From NCBI GenBank assembly GCA_020740775.1, contig JAHEWK010000009.1:434001-498000 (forward strand): a stretch of DNA of 64,000 bases, read 5' to 3'. Below, in pieces: positions 13,831 to 25,500 of this stretch. The DNA is from Ilyonectria destructans. Taxonomy: Eukaryota; Ascomycota; Sordariomycetes; Hypocreales; Nectriaceae. The notes beneath the pieces are model-generated. The model saw only the letters and a list, made by a program, of their open reading frames with translations, was not told where the DNA came from and ran no database searches. Each line of letters begins with the position of its first letter. Positions within the stretch are counted from its first letter, which is position 1. Made by a program: the position numbers and the translations under genes.

Positions 13831-14208
13831 ATTTATTAGTAGGAGATACACTTAGTGCAGATAGAGCCCGCAACAGTAAGAGTTTAAGATACCCTAGAGT
13901 TCGGGTTAGAAGGAGGTCCTACAGCTAAGACCAGTAGAAGGATTCTAGTAAAATAAATAAGAAAGTACTTAATTAGATACTTCTAAATATAACAGGACTT
14001 AAAGAAATAAGAATAAAGGGATAAAAGCTGCTATAATAGCTATTTAAATAGTAAGGTAATAATAAAAACTATCCCGAAAAATTAAAATTAAAGAAGGGAA
14101 AAAGCATACCCTTCTTAGTAAAGACTGAGTAGATCCTTTAAGTAGTATCTAGTCTTAGCAAGCTAGACCTACTGTTATTAAACTCCAGTATGCCTATTAG
14201 CACTATCA
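13831..14208 (-). repeat. Right LTR (5' LTR of minus-strand gypsy element)
   Basis: This is the partner of 1741-2118, also 378 bp. Read on the minus strand it begins TGATAG, compatible with the usual TG start. It keeps slightly more C and G than the left copy (for example gttcgggttagaagg against gtttaagttggaagg). Confidence 0.75.
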
Positions 14209-15894
14209 CAATAAATTCTATTTAAGCCTTATTAGTAGAATTTCCTATAACTAATTTAAAATTCTATTTAATAAGATACTTCTCTATTAAAAGATATAAG
14301 CTTTAAATCTATTTAACTTTATATATAGAGTCTAATATAGCTTTAAGCTAACTATTTAAGATACCTATATAATAATCTTCTATATATCTTCTTTAGAGTA
14401 AGTTAATAAGTTAAGTATTATTTTTATTTTATTTTACTGCTAAATTAAAATATAAAAGGTAAAATCTATAGAGTTTTTATATTTATTAGAATTTTATAAT
14501 AGTTAGGTTTACTCTATAGATATAAAGTAAATTTAGATATAAAGTATATAATTTAATAGATTAAAATATTATAGTAAGTAATATAGATTATAATTTAATA
14601 ATAGTAAAATAGTAAATTTAATATAACTAAATATATTAATAGCTAGTAAGACTATCTCTATAAAAATACTAAATAAATATATATATATACTATATAAAAT
14701 TATAAGAATTATAGTAGTAATTTAAATAAGCTTTTATATTAAATTATAAGAATTATAGTAGTAATTTTAATAAATCTTTATATTAAATTATAAAAATTAT
14801 AGTAATAATTTAAATAAGCTTTTATAATTAAAAAAGAAAAATAAGTATATTAAGATTTTACTAATTATAACTACTTAATTTTAACTTAAGCTATAATATA
14901 ATATCTTCTCTTTAGTTAGCCTTACTTTTAAAATCTAATTATAGATTTCTTTTCTTTAGTTTTTTCTATAAGTTTAACTTACTTTCTTACTTATTTTATA
15001 TATATTAAGTATTATATCAGAATATATCTAGAAATCTAATAAAACTTTATAATATTCTCTACTTATATATATTATTAACTAAAGAAATTATAAAATTATA
15101 CCTTATTCTTATTATTATAATAATTATAAGATATACTGAATTTCTATAAAGTTATTTTACTATAATAAGTATATTTATTATAGTTATTTATATAATAGAT
15201 TTAATATAATAAATTTTTATAAATTAAATTCTCTAATAGATATTTCTTCTTACTGATATTTTATAATATTTAAGAATTTAAAAGTTTAATAAAAGCTTAA
15301 AATTAATATTAAGTAAGTAAAAAGTCTTCTTATTAAGATATTAGCTAAGCTTATATATCTATATATTTAGTATTATTCTTTTTATAAGTAAAGCTTAAAA
15401 TTATTTTTATAGAGTATTAAGAAAGTACTATTAAGCTTATATTAAATATTAATTTAACTTATTAATATATTAGGTATAGTAGGCTTATAAAGGTAACTTA
15501 AGGTTTAACTCTATTTCTATTTAATACTAACTTTATTTTATTATATAATAAATACCTAAAAAAGATTAAAATAATAAGAAAAATTCAGAATAAATAAAAA
15601 ACTCTATACTCTAATTAGTTTTAAGCTCTATTAATTAGTATATATCAGTAATTAATTTCTATATTAATTTTAAATAGGCGATTTTAAACTTAATTAAGTA
15701 GTATTTAAATTTTAAGTTATATAATAAGTATATAACCCCTTTATTTATTATAAGAAAGATATAGATTTTTTATACTTTATTAAAAATTAAGAATTTACCT
15801 TTAGCTGAATTTAAATTAATAACCTCTATAAAGATATAGAGAGCTTTAAGATATTAACTACTATACTATAAAGGTTTTTATAGAGTATATATAA
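14209..15894. repeat. AT-rich RIP desert without recognisable genes
   Basis: Almost pure A/T sequence with TA dominating and hardly any CA or TG. I see no gene or RNA. Near 14,680-14,830 a unit containing attataagaattatagtagtaattt is repeated about three times. Confidence 0.7.
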
Positions 15895-16164
15895 TGTTGG
15901 ATACGCAATTTGCTGTATGCAATAGCAGAAGTGATTGATCAAATGATGTAAATTGATGTAATTGTCCTGCTTTGATTGAGGGTCACAGGGGCCCTATTTT
16001 ATACTCAAAGGGATCTAGATCAGGGTGTCAAAGGGAGACGGATCCGGCGTTGTTATGATGCCGGATCCGGCTTATTACCTGATCCGGCGTTCCGCATCCG
16101 GTGTTCCGGATCAGGCAGTCCGGATCAGGCATGTTATGCCGCCACACGAGGTCTCAATCCAATA
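15895..16164 (-). repeat. Copia left LTR (3' LTR), 270 bp
   Basis: Near-identical to 21218-21428 except for about 59 extra bases around 16,066-16,125. These are made of short units built on GATCCGGC/CCGGATC, so the length difference looks like expansion or contraction of an internal short repeat. The last bases are ATCCAATA instead of ATCCAACA, one C-to-T change. Confidence 0.92.
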
Positions 16165-16202
16165 TACCCCCCCAGCTGAAGCCGGCCAGGATACAGCTGC
16201 CT

Positions 16203-17402
16203 TTAAGTCCCTAGATCTTCTTCCTTCAGTTCCTTGAGCTTCCTTTGGTCTAGATACCCTGAGATATCTACTAGGCCTAGCTGATCTACACACTTCTGAA
16301 GGCTTATGTTGCTAAGGGCCTTTGTAAGCCTGTCTGCAATCATATCCTCTATTGAGGTATACTCGATCCGGATCCTATCCCTCTGGGCTTCCTGCCTCAA
16401 CTAATAATTGTGAATATCAACATGCTGTAGCTTTGTCTGCAGCTTATTGACATCCTTAGTGACTAGCTTGATAGTCTGCTGGTTGTCATATTGAATGTGA
16501 ATGCGTTCCTCTTCCAGCTTGATCTCTAGCTCTTTGACTAGCCGGGAAATAAACATAGCTTCCTTAGCTGCTTGTGATAGAGCTAGTAGTTCGGCCTCGG
16601 TTGTTAATGTTATAACTGTTACTTGCTTGTTGGCCCTCCATCCGATAGTCCCTCCAAATAGCCTCATGATATAGGCTTGAGAGCTTTTCCGATCTGGGTT
16701 GTCTGTAAAGGATGTATTGCTGGCCATAAGGAATTGATCGTCTTGACCGAATTGGAGAGCTAGAGCCTTGGTCTTTCTAAGATACAGGAGGATCCGGTCT
16801 GCAGCTTGATGATGCTTAGAGCTTGGGTTTATGTTAAACCTAGCTATTAGGGATACAGTAAATACTATATCTAGTTGGGTTATCATAGCTGTATAAAGGA
16901 GCGATCCGACCTTCTGCTGATATCTTCGAATTGATGTAATTGAGGCTTGAGTTGTTAACTGTCTTAGTCTCTCTCTTTTTATTGGGCTGTTGTGATGTTG
17001 ATCTAGGTCTTCAGCTAGGTTAGCTATCTTGTTAAGGTAATCGGATTGGGATAACCAGATAAGTTCTAGCTTGCGGTCTTGGATGATTTCAATCCCTAGG
17101 AACCACTGTAGCTCTTGCCCTCCAGTTAGGTTATAGTGTTCCTTTAGCTTGGCAACAGTCTTCTTAACTTCCCGGGTCCTATCTTTCTTAAATGCGAAGA
17201 TAATGTTATCAATATAGAAGAAGACGATAATCCCGTTTTTAGTCATATAGCAGGGCTCGTGTTGAACTGGCTCAAAACCTAGCTCTTGAAGAGTTGCTGT
17301 AAGCTCTTTCTGCCAAAGGAGGGGTGATTCTTGCAGACCGTATAGGGCTTTCTGGATCAGTAGGATCTTTCCTTTCTTTCTGTATCCAGGGGGCATCTGC
17401 AT
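16203..17402 (-). pseudogene. Copia reverse transcriptase and RNase H
   Basis: The polyprotein C-terminal part survives as open frames at 16401-17402 and 16203-16400. Recognisable copia motifs are MQMPPGYR, the ALYGLQESPLLWQKEL block, the polymerase loop FFYIDNIIF, LTGGQELQWFLGIEI, and the RNase H region with EAELLALSQAAKEA and KLQHVDIHNY. The usual loop is Y-V-D-D; here the second Asp is Asn, so catalysis should be lost. A TAG separates the two open pieces. The change to Asn fits a G-to-A mutation. Confidence 0.85.
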
Positions 17403-18371
17403 TAGGACCTAACGGTCTAGCCTAGCGTTGATAAAGGCGTTGACTGCGTCATATTGCAATAGCTCGAGGTCAAATCGGGCAGCTATTGCTATCAGGGATC
17501 GAAATGACCTTCCGGCTAAGGTCGATGCATAGGTCTCTTTATCTAGCCCTTTTGGCTGTTAGTCTCCTCGAACAACTAGCCGGGCTTTGCACTTGATAAA
17601 TCGACCATGCTTATCGAACTTATAGACGTAGACCCACATGCAATCCAGGGTCTGTTTATCAAGGGTTCAAGGGTTATCTAGATCAACCTCTATCCAGGAC
17701 TTCATAACCTTATGACTTTACAAGTGGTCTTTTTCAGCTTGCTCAAATTGAGGTCTCATCGGATGATCTAGAAGATCTCGATGGTGCTGTGGCAGCTTTA
17801 GTAGCTGACTTCGGTGTACGTTCCTAGGCTTCTTTAGTAGCCGTTGCAGCTTAGCTTTATCGATGACCACTCCATTGAGGGTTCCAATCGGGCTAGCTAG
17901 TCTTCCGGCATTAAACGCTGCCTTCCACACTTCGGGTCTTGAAGCCTGACCTTAATCTAGCTTGTCTTGTAAATCAGACTCAGCTTGGATTGTCATTGCT
18001 AAAAGTCCTGCTGGTGGGAGAGATACAGGGGTCAGATACGGTCTCTCTTTGGCGCTAGGGGATTCGTCTGAGACGTCTTGTTCCCCTTGCTTTCCTAGAT
18101 TGAACTCGTTGACCCTAGGAGTCCTAGGACGCTTAATAGATCCGGACAGTTAATCAGACTGTTCCGCCGTTGAAGTTATCCTTGTATCTCGATCTTCCTT
18201 ATACAGGTTCGGATTGGAGTTATCCTCATCCTCGTCCTTGTAGTGGAAGCCTTCTGAATAGCTGCTAGCTGCAGCTTGATTGTTGTCTTCTGGGATAGAT
18301 TTGTCCATTGACTGTTCTTAATAAGCCTCTTCTACTTAATTTAGTAGCTGATTTAGCTCATCCCTTCCGAC
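17403..18371 (-). pseudogene. Copia integrase-to-reverse transcriptase linker, broken
   Basis: Continuous minus-strand coding homology with several stops. A frame at 17718-17930 (KAKLQRLLKKPRNVHRSQLL and a PMRPQFEQAEKDHL segment) fits the linker plus start of the reverse transcriptase. The entry into the domain just left of it (CKARLVVRG-like, near 17,570) is split by a stop. No independent gene here. Confidence 0.6.
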
Positions 18372-19430
18372 TCAGAGAAGGTTATCTCTTAGCTTATTGA
18401 TGTCTCCGTCAAACAGGTCGTCTTCGTTGAAGATAACGTCCCGGATTGATATTATCTTTCCAGTAGCTGGGTTCCAGATCCTATAGATATTGGATGACTG
18501 GTATCCCACAAGGTAGCCGATCCAGGCTCGAGGGTTTAATCTTTGCTTCTTCTTCCGCCCCTTCAGGGCATCTTGAGTCATTGCAAATGCCTTGGATCCA
18601 TAGACCCGTAGGTGGCCTAGATAGGGGACCTTGTGTTCCTCGCCGTGACCATCGCGCTGGGCAATAGCTGTGTGGAATCGGCTGTAAGGGGTTTCCCAAT
18701 TGTTGATGCATTTGGGGGTCCGGTTGTTCAGATAGATAGCAGCCCGATAGATCTCAAGCCACAGATGTGACGGAAGTCGAGCTCCAGCCCTCATGGCTCT
18801 AGCCTTATTTTTGATGATTTTCCCGGAAGCTTTGGCGCCTCTATTCTGGGCAGCTGTATCTGCAGCTGTTGACTCCACGATGATGTACATCCCTGTGAAG
18901 AATCGATAGACTAGACGAGGCCGGTCTTCTGATTTTCCTAGGATTTCTCTGTCGCATTTAATGATCCTTGGCTTGATTTGGTAGTGCCGCAATAGATGAC
19001 CTAGGAAGTTTTTGAAGATAGGGATAAGATCCTTGTGTTGTCGGCTCTTTAGGTAATAATCCCAGATATAACCTGAATAGCGGTCCGTTATTAATAACAG
19101 ACTGACATACCCATTCGGATCTCTCCCTCCTGGATCCGTATCGAAGTCGTGGAAGTCAATCGCCAGTCTCAGGCCAGGTCCGTTTTCTAGGTCCCTAGGT
19201 CTCCGGCTGATCTGACGTTTCATCTTTGATACGCCGCAGTCATCGCATTTAGCTGTCGGGATCCCTTTGATCCGGGCCCCTGTTACCTTCCTGACTAGCT
19301 GTTCCAAGGTATCAGGACCTGGATGACCAAGGCGTAGGTGCCATCTCCGAGCATCTTGTTTTTCCGCCCTCGGCCAGGTCGATGAGTTGTGCTTATGTTG
19401 AGATAGGAAGGCAGTCTCTGCATCAATCAT
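18372..19430 (-). pseudogene. Copia integrase domain
   Basis: An open stretch of 352 codons. It contains the GAG-pre-integrase motif WHLRLGHPGPDTLEQL with a CDDC pair, then the rve core: AIDFHDFDTD with the first Asp, DRYSGYIWDYYLKSRQH, and VESTAADTAAQNRGAKASGK where the family normally has a P-(Y/H)..(Q/E)NG-E-like stretch. The glutamate region is altered. It ends with the integrase C-terminal segment WIGYLVGYQSSNIYRIWNP. This is the best preserved domain of the element. Confidence 0.85.
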
Positions 19431-19541
19431 CTGATTAGATGTTTTACTTTTAATGATAAATTAGTTATATTGATCAGATAGATAGCAAAGGATATTTCTG
19501 TTGGCTGTTCGGAGACAGTTGGAGGCTGGGCGTGTGTCCCA

Positions 19542-19832
19542 CTAATAGCCCTTCCGTAACAGCTTCCGTAGGGATACGAGGTTGTAAGGGAAGTCAGGGC
19601 AATAGGCAACATCATCTAGACTGATAGTCCTAGGACCGTTGAGTCCTTTGGTCTCAATATCAACCTGACTGTAGCCCAGTATTTGGACTTGATTTTCCCC
19701 TGCAATAAGGAAGTTATCTGCCTTAGCTGATCGGTATCTGGAAAAGCGTTCAATCTTATTGAATACATCGATCGTTGCTTCTGAGTCTAGGATAGCTGAC
19801 CTTCGCAGGGGATACGAAGAGATAGAAAACAC
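19542..19832 (-). pseudogene. Copia aspartic protease
   Basis: The frame contains AILDSEATIDVFN, where copia proteases have D-S-G-A-T/S. The Gly of the active-site triad is Glu, a G-to-A change, so the protease should be inactive. It is followed by IAGENQVQILGYSQVDIE and LDDVAYCPDFPYNLVSLRKL, the conserved C-terminal block that leads into the GAG-pre-integrase motif. Confidence 0.8.
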
Positions 19833-20420
19833 AGTCTTAGCTATTGTAATTATATCTCTGCATTTTCCAATACTCCTTCCTAGTCAATCTGACTCAGAAG
19901 GTTCGTCTTTATCCTTAAGAGAAGCAAGCTTATCTGATAGCTTCTGATCCTTAGATAGTCTGTAAGCAACTGTATCTCGGATTACTGGATTCCCTTTAAA
20001 CCAGGCAGGGGCTTTTAAGGGATGAGTATAAAAGCATCCAGATAGCTTATACTTGCCGCCACAGGCTTCGCAGTTATCTTGGTCTTTATCTTAAGTAGCC
20101 TTAGGTCCTAACTTCTTTTTCTTTAGCTTGGATTCTATCTGATCAGACGGTTGTTTCTTTAAGGATCGTTTTGATGACGATCTGGCTTGCTGTAGATCAT
20201 CCTGATCAGGGTCAGGTTGATCAGCTGGATCCATATCATTTCCAAAGGTCGGTCCAAAGGCTCCTCCAGTTTTTGTTGGCGTAGATGACTCGGGCTTCCT
20301 AGCTGCAAGCTGCAGAAGGTTCTGTCTGCTGACTTCTTCCCTTAGGTCTTTAGCAACTTCCCGGATAGCTAGAGTCTGTAATCTCAGCTTATCTTTATAG
20401 GTGCCGTAATAGGTCGAGTA

Positions 20421-21122
20421 CTAGGTCTTTAGGGCTGGTTGGATAGTATTGCTTAGGTCGTTGAACCATACATTAGGGTTGTCTAGGCCTCCGATCCCTC
20501 TCTTCTGGGCCTTGTGTGTTGCTTGCTCCCAGTCTGTAATCCAGTGAGGGAAATCCTTAGCTGTCTTAGGAGTCTTAGTTAGGATGGTCTGATATTTAGC
20601 TCGGGCTTCGTTTTGCTGTTCTGTTATTGTAGCCCCAACGCTATCTCGGAGGTTGGTATACCAGGTCCTTAGGTCCTGATGGGCTTCGCAGGTCTCCATC
20701 AGTCCTTAAGAGACTGTTTCCATAATCCAATCTTTGATCTCTTTGATTAGGGCTTGCTCATGCTGATATACCCGGAGATCGCAGTTATAGTCCTTTTAGT
20801 CTTAGTTGTAGGAGGCTTTATCTTCCGCAGTTAAGTCATTGCGATGCTGGGCCGGTTGGTTCGGGTTGGTTGATTCAGGGGTCTGACTATCAGTCTGACT
20901 AGACAGGGACCCGCGAGTGTAACGATGAGGAATCCGTCGATAATAGGAACTGATAGTCGGCAGGATAGGGCGTTATCTTGGTTGGTCTGTTATATCAGGA
21001 TTGACTAGATCCCAGATTTAGGCAGAATTTGCCTTCATCTGGAACGGCCTGTCCCAGCTGCTCCAGTCTTCGAAGGTCTCGAGATAGACCTTCTTAGTAG
21101 AGAGGTTCCGTTGAGTAGGCAT
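20421..21122 (-). pseudogene. Copia Gag N-terminal region
   Basis: The probable polyprotein start is ATG at 21122, reading MPTQRNLSTKKVYLETFEDW. It is interrupted by stops near 21,018, 20,800 and 20,705 and reopens at 20421-20699 (RTWYTNLRDSVGATITEQQN and FPHWITDWEQATHKA), a typical UBN2/Retrotran-gag-like helical segment. A zinc-knuckle region should lie at about 20,040-20,090, where a Cys-rich stretch is visible on the minus strand. Confidence 0.75.
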
Positions 21123-21217
21123 TTTCAGTTGGTTGAGGAAAATGACAATTAAAGTAATAGGGATAGCAAATAGCTGTATCTTACGTGGTTGCTCTTAAAG
21201 CAAATGAGACTCTTAAT

Positions 21218-21428
21218 TGTTGGATACACAATTTGCTGTATGCAATAGCAGAAGTGATTGATCAAATGATATAAATTGATGTGATTGTCCTGCTTTGATT
21301 GAGGGTCACAGGGGCCCTATTTTATACTCAAAGGGATCTAGATCAGGGTGTCAAAGGGAGACGGATCCGGCGTTGTTATGATGCCGGATCAGGCATGTTA
21401 TGCCGCCACACGAGGTCTCAATCCAACA
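21218..21428 (-). repeat. Copia right LTR (5' LTR), 211 bp
   Basis: Begins TGTTGGAT and ends ATCCAACA, followed by the TATAA duplication. It lacks the 59-bp GATCCGG-rich expansion of the left copy and keeps the intact terminal inverted repeat. Confidence 0.92.
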
Positions 21429-22891
21429 TATAATATAAATAAGATAGATAGAGTATATTCTTAAAAGAATATCTTACTTATTAAATAGTAAGCTATAAAG
21501 AAAGCTTAATTATTTAATACTATAGATATAATTAATTAATTTACTATTTTAAGTATTATATTTAATTCTTTTTCTATTATTAGTAAAAATCCTTTAAAAG
21601 ATATTATATATAGATAATATTTTTAATTAGTTTTTATTAATTATTATTTTTAAAGTAGTTTTTCTACTTAATAAAATACTTAGTTTTATTATTAACTTTA
21701 TATATCTTAAGAATCTTTTTAATTTTATATTTCTTAAAATCTTTAACTTTTATTTTATACTTATTATTAAATTTAACTATAATAGTACTTTCTATATTTT
21801 TAAAAAGTAAGATATAAAAAATAAAATAAAATCTAACTTTTAATAGTAAATCTAACTAGTAATTATTTTCTAAGATTCTTTTAATAATTTTATAGAAATT
21901 AATATATTTATAATTTAATTTTTAATTTTATTATTTTATTTTAATATTTTTTATAGTAAGAAGAATTATATCTTTCTTTTAAAAGAATAATCTTTTTATT
22001 TATTTTTTATTATAGTATTTTCTTATTTAATTTCTAATAAATTTAAATTTAATTTTTATTTCTTTATATAAATTTTTTAAGTTTTTTATTATAAGAATAA
22101 CCTTAATAATAATTTTTCTATTTTAGCTTATTTAATATATATTAAAATTAAATTTAAAGTTATTATATATTAAAGTAGTTTTTATACTTTTATTTATTAC
22201 TATATTATAGCTTAGTTATATAATTAGAAGTTTTTTAATTTAGTTATTTTATTTATAGTTAATATAGTAGTAAAGATATTATTTTAGTATTTAATTTATT
22301 TATTATATCTATTTATTAATTTATACTTAATATACTATTATAAATTAGTAATTTAATTTTAAATAGTCTATTAGTATTTATTAAAACTTAAAAGTAAAAA
22401 GTAATTTTCTATTAGAGAAAATCTCTATAAATAATTTATAAATACTAATAATATATTTTAAGAAGATATAAGTAAATTATTCTATATTTATTACTTTTTA
22501 ATAAGATATAAAATAGAAAAGTTTTATAAGTTTATCTATAATAATAAGAATACTATTATATATAACTTTAATTATAAAATCTTTAGATAGAGATAATTTT
22601 ATAATAAAATCTATAGTAATAAAATCTTATAATTATTTAGTAATTAATAGAAGTTATAATTTTCTATATAATTTATAGTATTAAGCTTTAATTTTATTAT
22701 ATAATAGGTATTATTTAGTAATATTTCTTATAATTAATTTTATAATTTTCTAGAAACTTACAGTTTATTAATTTTCTTATTATTAAAAAAGTTATTATTA
22801 TACTTTTAAATTTATTATAGTAGTAAGTTTTATATTAATAATTAGAAAAAACTATATTAATTTATAGTATAAAGTAAAAAGTAGATATTTT

Positions 22892-22963
22892 TAGTTAGTT
22901 AAGTAGTTAATTAAGTAGTTAGTTAAGTAGTTAATTAAGTAGTTAGTTAAGTAGTTAGTTAAA
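22892..22963. repeat. AT-rich minisatellite, about 12-bp unit
   Basis: About six head-to-tail copies of a unit close to ttaagtagttag, alternating with ttaagtagttaa, in otherwise irregular AT-rich sequence. Confidence 0.85.
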
Positions 22964-23050
22964 ATATATATAAAAATAAAAGAATAATTAGAATATAAAA
23001 GGGCTTATAGAGCTTTTATATTTATTATAATTTTATCTTTTTTAAAATCT

Positions 23051-23115
23051 AGCTTTTTTAGTAAATTTAGCTTTTTTAGTAAATTTAGCTTTTTTAGTAA
23101 ATTTAGCTTTTTTAA
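23051..23115. repeat. 18-bp tandem repeat
   Basis: Three and a half perfect copies of agcttttttagtaaattt. The perfect identity in a RIP-mutated block suggests the array expanded after the RIP event. Confidence 0.85.
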
Positions 23116-24089
23116 AATATAGCTATTTTTATAGCTTATTAAGATATTAAAAAAGATAACTAATTAAACTAAAAATCTTAATCTATTTAAATAAACTATT
23201 AACCTTTAAATAAACTGAGTATATAATTTATATTATTAATATTATTATTAGTTTTTTTTTTTTACTATTAAACTTTTAGTCCCCCCTTTAGGTATATATA
23301 TATTAGGGTATTTTAACCTCTTAATATTAATAGTTAAAAACTAAATAAAGATAATAATACAGTTAATAATATATATAATATTATAGTTTAATAAGTTAAT
23401 AAATTAAAAATACTATTTCCCCTACTTTATTTATATATATATAGAGTAAATCTATTATCTATCCTAATTATTCTAATATTATAAGAAAGATAAAGCTATC
23501 TACCTAAAAATATAGAGAGATAACTTCCACTAAATATAGTAATAATAAATTTCCAGCTACAGGCAGATATTACTATCTATACTAACTATAGATATTTATA
23601 TTTATTTATTTATCTAATATATACTATTTTATCTATATTTAAGCCTATAAAACTCCTTCTTACTAAATTAGCAGAAAAAAACCTAAAAGCTATTTCTAAC
23701 TATAAAATAAAAACCTTACTGCAGTTTTACTTTACTACCCCTAAGGGCTGCTTATTATTATTAGGTCTATATTAGTAATCTTATTACCAGCCTTATTCAG
23801 GTTTATATATATATAAGTTACCCTCTATCTGATCTAGCGCCTCTAGGTTATAGAGGCGCTATTAGGGGGTCCCTTTAGAGTTATAGCAGCTAGAACTAAA
23901 CCTCTATCTTCCTTCTGTAGCTCGGCGGGCTGTATAGTAGCCCTCTGGCTACTGCCAGTTATACCGGGCTGGCTTCTTCTTTCTCCGGGCTGCCCTTATA
24001 GTTATATAACTGTTATAGATATCTATATAGAAGCTAAACTATATATATATAACTATAAGTACTATCCTAACTGAATATAATTACTCACT

Positions 24090-24791
24090 GAGTATATATT
24101 ATTCTTTTAAACTAGATCTTCCCTTTAAGAAAGAGATTATTAACTTAAATACCCCTCAGTCTCCTAAGTACCTCTAGGTTAATCTGTATAGAGTTCTTCC
24201 ATCCCTCTTCTATAATAAAGAAATCGTTACTGAGTCAGCTATTATCGCTTAGTTTCTAGCCGATACTTATCTATCCACTCTTCTGCCTGCATCCACTGAC
24301 CCTAATAGACCTCTTATCTGCATGAGGATTGCCTTCTTTATTGATATATAGTCCTCTAAGGCCAATACGCTATTCTCTAAGCGTATATATAGTGTAATAT
24401 CAGATGTATAAGCTAAGGAGCTAGTTAAAGAGACAGTAGCTGGCGTTATTAAGGAGATTAAGCTGCTACTTACTAATGTAGAGCCTTTCTTTAGCGGCAG
24501 TAAGAAGATTATACTTGCTGAGGTGAGAATTTCTAGGTCTAATTGATTAAAGATAAAGAAGCTGATATTTAATAGGCCCTTACCGGGGCCTTTATTCTTT
24601 GTTTGTTCAGTTTCGCCAGCTATAGCCTTACGCCCAACAGTCTTATTAAGCAATTGGAGAAGGAGGCGCCCAACTTTTGCAAGTGGGCTTAGGAGGTCAT
24701 TAAGAATCCTAGCGTTCTGTCCATCTATAAGGCAGAGGTTACTGTTGAGGCCACCAAGAAGAGGATTGCCAAACTCAAGGCTCAGGTGTAG
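24090..24791 (+). pseudogene. Glutathione S-transferase pseudogene inactivated by RIP
   Basis: The plus strand reads as a glutathione S-transferase. The N-terminal thioredoxin-fold part shows KKEIINLNTPQSPKYL, VLPSLLYNKEIVTESAII and FLADTYLSTLLPAS; the C-terminal helical domain shows FFSGSKKIILAE and LEKEAPNFCKWA. A 53-bp intron (24523-24575, GTGAGA to TAG) joins LAE to ALTGAFILCLFSFASY and keeps the frame to the stop at 24789-24791. Five internal stops occur, most of them explicable as CAG/CAA to TAG/TAA, for example gct-TAG-ttt in the FLAD region. The first exon, with the active-site Ser/Cys, lies in unreadable AT-rich DNA. The gene was evidently caught by RIP at the edge of the repeat block. 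Confidence 0.75.
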
Positions 24792-25248
24792 GCAGCAGAG
24801 ACATTGAGAAAAACCCATTTTAAGCCCTTCAATATCCAGATTTTCGGATACGTGCATATGCTACGCGGCAACGTTGTTTGCGATGGCACAACCAAACTCC
24901 ATTCACTGTCAGTAGGCGAGATAAGCGCCTTCGTTGATCAGATCAGAATCGCAGTGGCAGCTGTGATTCAGAGTCGGACTCTGCATCTGTCCTTAGGCTC
25001 CCAGTGAATTGCCCGGTGACACTGATATGCAGCTGCAGGTACAGTCAAGGTCTGTTGCGTTCGCAGGAGACACGTGACCGATGCCGTGATGTTTGCCTTC
25101 GAGCACTTTCGCAGCAACCAATTCTTTTCACTCCTACAACATCGAAAGACTGAAATTCTCGATCAAGTACTCAGTAACTTTGCGCTGGTCAAAACGAAGT
25201 ACGTCGCCAGCCTCGATTTTCGGACATTGCTGACTACTTCTTAGCACT
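24792..25248. other. Intergenic, GC content back to normal
   Basis: No gene recognised. The sequence is not RIP-affected after about 24,800, so the boundary of the AT-rich block is sharp. It includes the probable 5' flank of the fragment starting at 25249. Confidence 0.5.
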
Positions 25249-25500
25249 ATGCCGGACACCACCTCCACCAGCGACGACGCGACCACAACGCCCTTCCCCT
25301 ACGTTGAAGGCGGCACTCTCGCCTTGAGAACTTCAGATGGCGAGGAAATCACAGCCGCCATCTTGCGCATCTGCTCAGTGACCATGTCGCCTGTCATGGA
25401 AGTATGCCTGGAAAGGCAGAGCGTCCCCGAGCAGACAGCAGTCCTCAAGCTCTACGATCGCTCCTTCGGGTACAGCCGTATAGAGGGATACACTGCCGAA
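25249..25500 (+). pseudogene. Kinase-like protein, N-terminal fragment cut by a transposon remnant
   Basis: ATG at 25249 opens a frame with FPYVEGGTLALRTSDGEEIT, TMSPVMEVCLE and AVLKLYDRSFGYSR. I recognise this as the start of a family of fungal kinase-like proteins, in which the LKLYDRRFG segment precedes the rest of the fold. The homology stops at about residue 78, and the frame closes at 25503. The minus-strand hAT transposase sequence begins immediately after, so the 3' part was replaced or separated. The family name is from memory. Confidence 0.5.

Larger units (their letters stand above)
15895..21428 (-). mobile_element. Ty1/copia LTR retrotransposon, complete but defective
   Basis: The element is bounded by LTRs that begin TGTTGGAT and end ATCCAACA (left copy ATCCAATA), forming a short terminal inverted repeat. 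Both outer flanks carry the same 5-bp target duplication, TATAA (15890-15894 and 21429-21433). Minus-strand order is gag, protease, integrase, reverse transcriptase and RNase H, i.e. the copia order. It is much less AT-rich than its surroundings and carries only scattered stops. It therefore inserted into DNA already ruined by RIP and was itself only mildly hit. Confidence 0.92.
21429..24090. repeat. AT-rich RIP desert continuing right of the copia element
   Basis: The same A/T composition as 14.2-15.9 kb, consistent with one block split by the copia insertion. No gene is visible. The part at about 23,110-23,330 is a heavily mutated copy of the repeat at about 56,415-56,635. G/C content rises gradually after 23,800. 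Confidence 0.7.

Noticed and set aside
22892..23115. CRISPR-like array
   Set aside because: The units are contiguous tandem repeats without unique spacers, in a eukaryotic genome.
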